NCBI RefSeq assembly: GCF_964019765.1
Contig: NZ_OZ026461.1
Span: 434,001-498,000 of the forward strand
Direction of reading: 5' to 3'
Length of the DNA: 64,000 nucleotides
DNA from: Spiroplasma endosymbiont of Panorpa germanica
Lineage (GTDB): Bacteria > Bacillota_I > Bacilli_A > Mycoplasmatales > Mycoplasmataceae
The stretch's first letter is position 1, and each line of letters opens with the position of its first letter. A program made the translations under genes and the position numbers. Positions 56,588-64,000 of this stretch are shown one piece after another. The notes under the pieces are model-generated. The model searched no databases, was not told where the DNA came from, and saw only the letters and a program-made list of their open reading frames with translations.

Positions 56588-59470
56588 ATGAAAGAGAACT
56601 GTACTAAGACCAAAAAAGAATTAGCAAATATGTTTGAAACTAATATTGAAACCGGATTAGAAGTCCAAGAAGCCAAGGAACGCCTTTTAAAAAATGGATT
56701 AAATGAGATTCCAAAAGGTAAGGTAACTCACTGATTAGTAATTTTCTTAAAAACTTTAATGGAACCTTTGCAATTAATTTTAATTGCAGCGGCGATTATT
56801 TCGGTATTCACTTCTTTGGTTGCCAGTGGCTGAGAGGTTTCAGCAGATAACTTTATTGACTTTATAGTTATTATTTGTATTGTAATAATAGATGGTGTTT
56901 TAGAAACTGTCCAAGAAGTAAAAGCCCGCAAGTCAATGGAGTCGCTAAAATCATTTACTAAGCCAAAAGCGGTTGTAATCAGATCTGGTCACCAACAAGA
57001 AATTGACGCAAGTGATATTGTAGTTGGTGATTTAATTGTCCTAGAGGCCGGTAAGTACGTCCCAGCGGACTTAATTTTAGTTGAAACCAGTGAGCTAATG
57101 GTAGATGAATCTATTCTTAGTGGAGAATCTGTACCGGTTTTTAAAACCAGTAAACCTTTGGAAAAAGAAACTAGTATTTTAGGGGATATGAAAAATGCTG
57201 TTTTCATGTCAACTTTTACCACTGCTGGTAGAGGTATTGGCTTAGTTGTTAAAACAGGTAGTCAAACAGAAATAGGCAAAATTGCTCAATCAATTAATGA
57301 AAATGATGAGTCAAAAACTCCTTTAGAAAAGAAATTAATAAAATTTAGTTATTGAATTGCATTATTGGCCTTTTCAATTGGTATTCTGGTATTCTTAACA
57401 ATGTATCTAAAAGGTAAACCAGAGTTTTGACCAAGTTATTTAATGGTTTCGATCACTCTAGCAATTGGGGTTATTCCTGAATGTTTAGCGGCGGTTGTAT
57501 CAATTTCGCTTTCATTTTCAACAAAACGAATGGCGCGAGAAAACGTTATTGTTAAGAAATTAGCGAGTGTTGAAACACTGGGTAGCGTTAATGTTATTTG
57601 TACAGATAAAACCGGAACTTTGACAGTTAACCGTATGACAATAAAAAAAATTATGCATGATAATAAAGTATCATCAAGTGATGATTATTTAAATGCAAAA
57701 AAAACCGATCAAGATAAATTGTTTATTCAATCATTGGTTTTACCAAATGATAGTGTGACTGAAGGTAAAGAACGTATTGGTGATCCAACTGAACTGGCTT
57801 TAGTTGATTTTGCTGAATTAGCTGGAATTGATGAACAAGAAGCTCGTGAAAAGTTTTTAAGAATTGATGAGATTCCATTTGACTCTGAAAGAAAATTAAT
57901 GACAACGGTAAATAAAATTAATGATAAACCAACAACCTTTACCAAGGGAGCGGTAGATCAAATTTTAAAAGTCTGTGATCGAATATACATTGATAATAAA
58001 ATTAGAAAGATAACCGAAAATGATATTGAGGTTATTTTAAAACAAGCTGATGAATTATCACAACAAGCATTAAGAATCTTGGGGTTTGCTTATAATCAAA
58101 ATTATGATCAAATTAAAAACAAAAATCAGTTAGAAACTAATCTAATTTACTTGGGAGCTGTTGCTATGATAGATCCTGTGCGTCAATCAGCAATCGATGC
58201 AGTGCGTGAAGCTCATGAAGCTGGAATCAACGTGGTAATGATAACAGGTGATCACGCAACAACAGCTCTAGCAATTGCTAAGGATTTAAATTTAGCTTTC
58301 TCTGAATATGAGGTTATGTCATCTGATCGTTTAGAATTAATGTCAGATTTAGAACTTTCAAGAGTTATTAGTCAAATAAAAGTATTCGCCCGAGTTAATC
58401 CCGAACATAAAGTAAGGATTGTTAAAGCGCTACAAGAGAAGGGGAACATTGTTTCAATGACGGGGGATGGTGTTAATGATGCCCCAAGTTTAAGTCGTGC
58501 TGATATTGGAGTTGCCATGGGTATTACTGGAACTGATGTTGCTAAGCAAGCAAGTGATGTAATTCTAACAGATGATAACTTTAAAACAATTATTAAGGGT
58601 GTTGGTGAAGGTCGAAATGTTTATCAAAAAATTCGTCGAGCAATTACCTTTGTAATTAGTGTTAATATTGCAAACGTTTTGGCTATATTTATCTTGTCTT
58701 TAATAAATGATATTTCCCCAGTGGAAGCAACAAATATTTTGTGAATCAATTTAATCATTGAATCAGTATTGGCAATTACAATTGGAATGGGTCCTAATGA
58801 TAATTCACTTATGAAAATAAAACCAAAGTTGGGTAAAAGCAGTTTATTTGACGGGGTTTGAAAACCAATGTTTAAAATTTGCTTATTTTCAACTTCAGCA
58901 GCAATCGCTGGATTCTATCTAGGAATGGCATTTACTCCAAGTGAATTATATTCTGATCGTTATGCAAGCTGATATGAATTACTAAAATCAACAGACGCTT
59001 CATTACAAGAAAGAGTTCAGGTAATGACTTTTGGAAGAACATCAATGTTCTTAGTAATGACTATAAGTCCTTGTTTCTATGTTAACTTTATTAAATTAAG
59101 TAACTGAAAATCTAGTAAAAAAATTCAGTTTAATCCTAACTTACCACTAGTTTTTGCAAGTATTTTTGCTGGCTGCTTAAATATTATAGTTTTATTTATC
59201 CCGGGATTGAACAGTGTTGTTTTACTGTTAAACCCAATTAGTAGTTGAAATGCCCACAACTGGTACTTGATCCCCGCAGCAGTTGGAATATCAATAATTC
59301 CTGGTATTTTGATATTAACAACAGACGCAATAGTTTTCTTCTCATATCATTTATTACCAAAAAGTTGAGAACGAAATCGACGTATCGCAATAGAGTTTGT
59401 TGAAAATGATAAAAAGAAAACAGTTAAAAAAGTTAATTCAGTAGTAGAAAAAGATAAAAAAAATATTTAA
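56588..59470 (+). CDS. P-type cation-transporting ATPase (P2 group)
   Basis: A 960-residue ion pump. It has an N-terminal cytosolic region, membrane helices 1-2, actuator domain (SGESVP, the TGES equivalent, near residue 180), helix 4 with PECL (297-300), phosphorylation site Asp 340 in DKTGT, nucleotide domain with KGAVDQIL, the hinge GDGVNDAPSL, then six C-terminal helices and a basic tail. The overall plan is that of Ca2+ or Na+/K+-type P2 pumps. The ion-site residues differ from SERCA-type pumps: PECL in place of PEGL in helix 4, and NLIIES (721-726) in place of NLVTDG in helix 6. The transported ion therefore cannot be named. It is a single-gene unit before the valS T-box. Confidence 0.88.
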
Positions 59471-59526
59471 TTTATTAATTAATAATGTAAAATTAGATTA
59501 GTTTAAGAGGAGTATTTTAAAATTAT

Positions 59527-59676
59527 TTTCAGAGAGTTAGTGGTCGGTGTGAACTAATAATTTATTTTAAAAGAAGGTTGCTTAATATTTTAAATAACAA
59601 ATAATTAAGTGGACTACTAGTAGTCAATTTGGATGGTACCGCGGAGAAATTCGTTCCTTTTAGGAGCGAATTTTTT
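59527..59676 (+). promoter_or_regulatory. T-box riboswitch controlling valS
   Basis: A complete T-box leader. Stem I begins with AGAGAG and has the GGTCGGTGTGAA signature (59551-59562). The T-box bulge sequence TGGTACCGCG is at 59634-59643, and the terminator stem is AAATTCGTTCC/GGAGCGAATTT (59647-59673) with a T-run. Uncharged tRNA-Val would pair with TGG and prevent termination. A GTT at 59577-59579 after GAAG is a candidate valine specifier codon, but I have not folded stem I. It is directly upstream of valS. Confidence 0.9.
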
Positions 59677-59694
59677 ATTTAAAGGAGAGATAAA

Positions 59695-62328
59695 ATGAAA
59701 AAATTAAACGATAAATATGATTTTAAGAATGTTGAAAAAGATAAAAATAGTTTTTGAATTAAGAATAAATACTTCGAATTAGATTTGAAATCAAATAAAA
59801 AATCATTCTCAATTGTAATGCCCCCACCAAATGTTACGGGAAAATTACATTTAGGTCATGCCTGAGATGGCAGTATTCAAGATTTCTTAATTCGATATAA
59901 AAAGCTTCATGGGTTTAATACTTTGTGAATTCCGGGAATGGATCACGCCGGAATTGCTACACAAGCAAAAGTTGAAGCAAGACTACAAGAGCAATCAATT
60001 TCTAGATATGATTTAGGACGAGAAAAATTTATTGAGCAAGTCTGAAATTGAAAAGAAGAATACGCAAGTAACATAAGAGAACAATGAGGTAAACTTGGTT
60101 TAGGTCTAGCTTATGAAAATGAAAAATTTACTTATTCTTCAGAATTAAATAAAATTGTTAACACAGTTTTTGTCAAAATGTATCAAGATAAATTAATTTA
60201 CAAAGGTAAAAAAATCATTAATTGAGATCCAAAATTAAAAACAGCTTTAAGTAATATCGAAGTTATTTATAAAGATACAATTGGGGCGATGTATCACTTC
60301 AAATACCAACTAGAAAATAGTAAGGATTACCTTGAAGTTGCAACAACAAGACCTGAAACAATGTTTGCAGATCAAGCTGTGGTTGTTAACCCAAATGATA
60401 AAAGATACAAAAAGTATATTGGTAAAAATGTTGTTAATCCTGTTAACGATCAAATAATTCCAGTAATTGGTGATGAATATGTTGAGTTAGAATTTGGAAC
60501 TGGTGTTATGAAATGTACTCCAGCACATGATATTAACGATTTTGAAATAGGGGTACGTCACAACCTGGCAATGCCTTTATGCATGAATGAAAATGGAACT
60601 ATGAATGAGTTGGCTTTGGAATTCAATGGTCTTGATAGATTTGATGTAAGAAAAAAATTAGTTGAAAAAATGAAAAAACTTAACTTGTTAATAAAAATTG
60701 AAGAATTAAACCATCAAGTAGGATATTCAGAACGAAGTGATGTAATAGTAGAACCTTATCTATCAAGCCAATGATTTGTTAATATGAAACCTTTGGCAGA
60801 ATCAGTATTGCAATTACAAAATAGCTCAGATGCTGTAAAGTTTTATCCAGAACGCTTTAGCAAAACTTTAAATACTTGAATGACAGATACTTTAGATTGA
60901 ACAATCTCAAGACAAATTTGGTGAGGTCACCAAATCCCGGCTTGATACCATAATGAAACTAAAGAAATTTATGTCGGACTAGAGCCACCATTGGATATTA
61001 AAAATTGAACACAAGAAGAAGATGTGCTAGATACTTGATTTTCTTCAGCACTTTGACCGTTTGCTGTCATGAATTGATCTGAGGATAAGAAATCAGAATT
61101 ATTTAAAAAGTTTTTCCCAGTTCAAACTTTGGTTACTGGATATGATATTATCTTTTTCTGAGTTGCTAGAATGATTTTTCAAACAAAAAATATCGTAAAC
61201 GAAAAACCATTTAATGATGTCTTAATTCATGGATTGATAAGAGATGAAAATGGTAAGAAGATGTCAAAATCATTGGGAAATGGTATTGACCCGATGAGTG
61301 TTATAGAGGAATTTGGAGCTGATAGCTTAAGATTTTTCCTACTAACAAATTCATCACCAGGATCTGATTTAAGATTTTCAGTAGATAAAATAAAATCAAG
61401 TTGGAATTTTATCAACAAAATTTATAATGCTGCTAGATTTGTCGAACTAAGTAAATCAAAATTTGATAAAATAAATATTTCAATAAAAGACGTGATCAAA
61501 AATAATAATTTTGAAAACAATTTAAATAAATGGATATTGTCAGAATTATTTAAAGTTGAAAATGAAGTTGAAAAACATGTTAGCAATTACGATTTTAATT
61601 TGGCAGGAAAAGAAATTTACAATTATGTATGAGATAATTATTGCTCTTGATTTATTGAACTTTCAAAAGCTAACTTAGAAAATACTTTAGTAGCTCAAGA
61701 ATCGATTGTAACATTGACTTATGTCTTGAAAAAGATTTTAATAATGTTACATCCTTACGTACCATTTGTTACCGAAGAAATTTATGAGTCATTAAATCTA
61801 AATAAATCAATTTTAGAAGAAAACTGAGAGCAGTTTGAAATTAAATATGAAGATAAATATCTAGTCTATGTATTTGAAATAATAACTGCTATTCGTGAAT
61901 TTAGATTGAAAAATAATTTAAAAAAATCAGATGATTTGAAAATAAATCTTAACAAGTTCAAAAATAAAATTATTGAAAAAAATATTTTTGACAATAAGGA
62001 TAATATAAATTCTATTTTAACCAAAATGATAAATACTCAAATAGTTTTTGATGCTTCAAATTCAGAGAAAAAAACAATTATTCCACAATCAGATTTTATT
62101 ATCGAGATTGAGAGCGAAAAACTTTTTGATGTCGAAAAAATTAAAGAAGAACTAAATAAAAATTTAGAAAAGATAAATAATGAAATTCAAAGATCAAAAA
62201 ATATCTTGAATAATGAGAAATTTTTATCAAAGGCTAGCCCAGAAAAAATCGCTGAAGAAAAAAACAAATATGAAAATTATTTATCACAACTAAATAATAT
62301 AAAATCTGAAATTGATAACTACAATTAA
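59695..62328 (+). CDS. valS: Valine-tRNA ligase
   Basis: An 877-residue class I synthetase. Signature [13 protein letters not shown] with HLGH at residues 52-55, the editing (CP1) domain with [11 protein letters not shown] near residue 220, and KMSKS at 522-526. The C-terminal anticodon domain and a Lys/Glu coiled coil (about 815-877) are typical of ValRS. All active parts are intact. AAAGGAG precedes ATG 59695. Expression is controlled by the T-box. A long perfect hairpin terminator overlaps its stop codon. Confidence 0.95.
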
Positions 62329-62350
62329 TTGTAGTTATCAATTTTTTTTA
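62312..62350 (+). terminator. Terminator at the end of valS
   Basis: Fifteen-bp perfect palindromic stem (62312-62326 with 62327-62341) followed by nine T. It includes the valS stop codon and lies only 20 bp before the next gene. Confidence 0.85.
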
Positions 62351-62370
62351 ACGAAATATTGATGGGATAC

Positions 62371-62919
62371 ATGAACAAAAAAACTGCTTTAGCTATTTCT
62401 ATAATAATACTTATTTCTGGAACAGGTGCTTTGATTTATAATTTTCAAAATAAAAGCCGGGAATCCTACAATGTTGTGAGTAATGACAATAAAATAAAAA
62501 TATATTTAAATTTTAAATTACTCTACAATTACAAACTGAATAATAAAATATATTTGCCCGATAGGGTATTGGTTAATGATCCAAATACAACTATTCTTGA
62601 AGAATTAACAGATCAGAAAATATCTTTGGATTTGTTCAAAAGTATTAATACTTTGACTCTAAACAAGTTGGTTAATGAAAGTCAAACCATTGAACTAATT
62701 CCTAAGTCTGCTTTAATTACAAAGATTAATCATCTAGATTGTCAAATTGAAGATTTCACAGGAAACGGAATCAGCCAAGAACTGGCTAGTAAAACTATGA
62801 AAATAATGTCTGATAGAACTTTGAAAATGAATGAAATTTTGAACAGAGTAAAAAAAATATATAAAACGGCTGAAGAAAAGAAATTTTTTGAAAAATTTAT
62901 TAAAGAAGTTTACATTTAA
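62371..62919 (+). CDS. Probable ComEA-like DNA-uptake protein, strongly diverged
   Basis: A 182-residue protein with one N-terminal membrane helix (about residues 4-24) and an outside domain. The middle part resembles an SLBB domain, ending in LTLNKLVNESQTIELIPK where ComEA proteins have NLA-x-x-x-DG-x-x-I-x-VP. The C-terminal ~65 residues follow the helix-hairpin-helix plan of ComEA: INHLDCQIEDFTGNGISQELASK for the IN-x-A-x-x-x-EL-x-x-LPGIG region, then an R-x-x-K-x-x-E-I-x-x-V segment. The expected GIG hairpin is GNGI. It lies directly before the comEC-like gene, the classic comEA-comEC order. The start is uncertain: ATG 62371, ATG 62362 or TTG 62359, none with a strong ribosome site. It would bind incoming DNA at the membrane. 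Confidence 0.55.
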   Translation: MNKKTALAISIIILISGTGALIYNFQNKSRESYNVVSNDNKIKIYLNFKLLYNYKLNNKIYLPDRVLVNDPNTTILEELTDQKISLDLFKSINTLTLNKLVNESQTIELIPKSALITKINHLDCQIEDFTGNGISQELASKTMKIMSDRTLKMNEILNRVKKIYKTAEEKKFFEKFIKEVYI

Positions 62920-62947
62920 CTTTAATCTGTTATTATTTTTACTGTTG

Positions 62948-64000
62948 ATGATTTTAATGTTGAGTTTAGTCAACAAAATAATGTGATTACTAATTTTATC
63001 AGCTTTATTATCTATAGTATTATCTATCTACTTGATTTCAATCAATTATCGTTACTTGGCAATTATCGCTATAATGCTATTTGCGGTGCTTCACTGCGTT
63101 TTTGTCAATAGCGAAGTTAAATTTGATTTGGTATCTACAAAATTTGATGTTTTTTCAGGTAACAAAAATTATTCAATTTTATCAAGTAAAGGCCGCAAAT
63201 ATCTTTTAAAGGAATTTGAAAATGAGAAAATCTTTTGTCAAAAATACGAGATGCAATGTGACGTCAGATTGATAAAAAATGAAAACAATAAATATCAGTT
63301 CAGTTTTCAAGAATTAATGCTTTCCAAAAATGTTTTATATGAATTGAAAAATTGCCATAATACAAAATTGGTTTCTGAAAACTTTAAGACAAAATTATCT
63401 TTTAAAGGAAATACTAAATCTGATTGAATAAAATCAATAAATAATTTAGAGGACAACGAATTAACAGATTCGTTTAAAAATCTAGGAATGTCCTTTCTAT
63501 TGAACTCAAACGGATTCTTAATTCTAACTGGTTACTACTTGATTGATAAAGTTTTTATGAGATGGAAAAAGTATCATAAAATAAAGGTGATTTTGTATTT
63601 GCCGCTGATTCTAAATTTGGTTTTGCTTAATTTTTCAACAGAGCTTCTAAGAGTTGTAATGATATTGTGTATTCGGTACTTAGCTTGAATATTAAAAATA
63701 AAGATTAATCGTTGAAACAATTATATTTTCATTTGATCAATAATTCTTTGTGTTAGTCCAAATTGATTTATTTCTCCAGGTTTTATCTATAGTTTTGTGA
63801 TAACTTTTTTCAGTATGATATATTTGAAAATGAATAGTAGAAAAAACTTTTTCAAAAATCTGCTAAATTGAAGTTTACTAATAATACCATTGCAAGCAAT
63901 GTTTAATTACAACTTGTTATTTTTGCAAAATTTTAATCAGTTATTTTGGCAACCTATTTTAAGTATCTTTTATATTTTTACATTATTCACAAATTGAATA
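62948..64000 (+). CDS. comEC: ComEC-like DNA-uptake channel, N-terminal part, cut by window edge
   Basis: At least 350 residues of a polytopic membrane protein. After two or three N-terminal helices comes an outside beta domain (about residues 60-140) that fits the OB-fold DUF4131 region. The competence domain then starts with LGMSFLLNSNGFLILTGYYL (ComEC: H-x-LA-x-SGLH). It continues through STELLRVVMILCIRYLAWIL (ComEC: P-x-x-RA-x-x-M) and NWFISPGFIYSFVITF (ComEC: DPGFQLSF). ComEC forms the channel that takes single-stranded DNA into the cell. The start is uncertain: ATG 62948, 62957 or 62981, or a TTG at 62888 overlapping the upstream gene. The frame continues past position 64000, so intactness cannot be judged. 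Confidence 0.75.

Noticed and set aside
1-64000. CRISPR array, restriction-modification, toxin-antitoxin or phage genes
   Set aside because: No regularly spaced repeats, methylase motifs or phage structural genes were found on either strand.

Overview
This is an AT-rich Mollicutes chromosome segment that reads UGA as tryptophan. Almost every long gene has in-frame TGA codons where its family has Trp, and all true stops used here are TAA or TAG. The segment can be placed in the genus Spiroplasma because position 2474-4018 encodes a full-length fibril protein (Fib), the cytoskeletal ribbon protein known from that genus. The many MKKLL-type lipoproteins and two giant FtsX-type permeases fit the same group. 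No rRNA, tRNA, IS element, prophage or CRISPR array was seen.

Layout. 1-2.3 kb: the end of a probable RavA-like AAA+ ATPase gene, a ViaA-like VWA protein and a DUF296/PPC protein. 2.4-4.1 kb: fib with its own promoter, a leader hairpin and a terminator. 4.1-10.5 kb: a small basic protein, an enlarged YitT-type membrane protein, a ComN-like regulator and a very long SecDF. 10.5-19.2 kb: apt, rel, an unknown gene, then hisS-aspS-pepF. 19.2-21.7 kb: three unknown genes. 21.7-29.0 kb: a 1370-residue FtsX-type permease followed by three lipoproteins. 29.2-31.0 kb: a PTS EIICB of the glucose/GlcNAc type. 31.0-32.9 kb: a divergent lipoprotein and a membrane protein.

33.0-41.9 kb: a compact myo-inositol catabolism cluster iolA-B-C-D-E-G followed by an UlaA-type EIIC permease. 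Together these would import inositol and convert it to the 2-deoxy-5-keto-gluconate 6-phosphate level (IolG, IolE, IolD, IolB, IolC). IolA would then turn malonate semialdehyde into acetyl-CoA. The DKGP aldolase, IolI, a regulator and EIIA/EIIB partners are not in the window. A 15-bp promoter-type element is present upstream of iolA and again just downstream of the cluster.

42.1-46.0 kb: four genes of unknown function, including a double zinc-site (SEC-C) protein and two small membrane proteins with PH/GRAM-like tails. 46.0-55.9 kb: two large paralogous lipoproteins (MOLPALP type) divergent from a second giant FtsX permease of 1715 residues. 55.9-64.0 kb: engB, a P-type cation ATPase, valS under a T-box riboswitch, then a diverged ComEA-like protein and the start of ComEC, cut by the right edge.

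The most notable points are these: a fib gene whose nucleosidase-type active site has lost a key Asp; a SecDF whose SecF half has Asn at both positions of the conserved Asp motif and which carries two coiled-coil insertions; a ComEA/ComEC pair plus a ComN-like regulator in a mollicute; the inositol cluster with an orphan EIIC and a duplicated promoter element; and the repeated pairing of giant FtsX permeases with paralogous lipoproteins. All identifications come from reading the sequence; no database search was possible.
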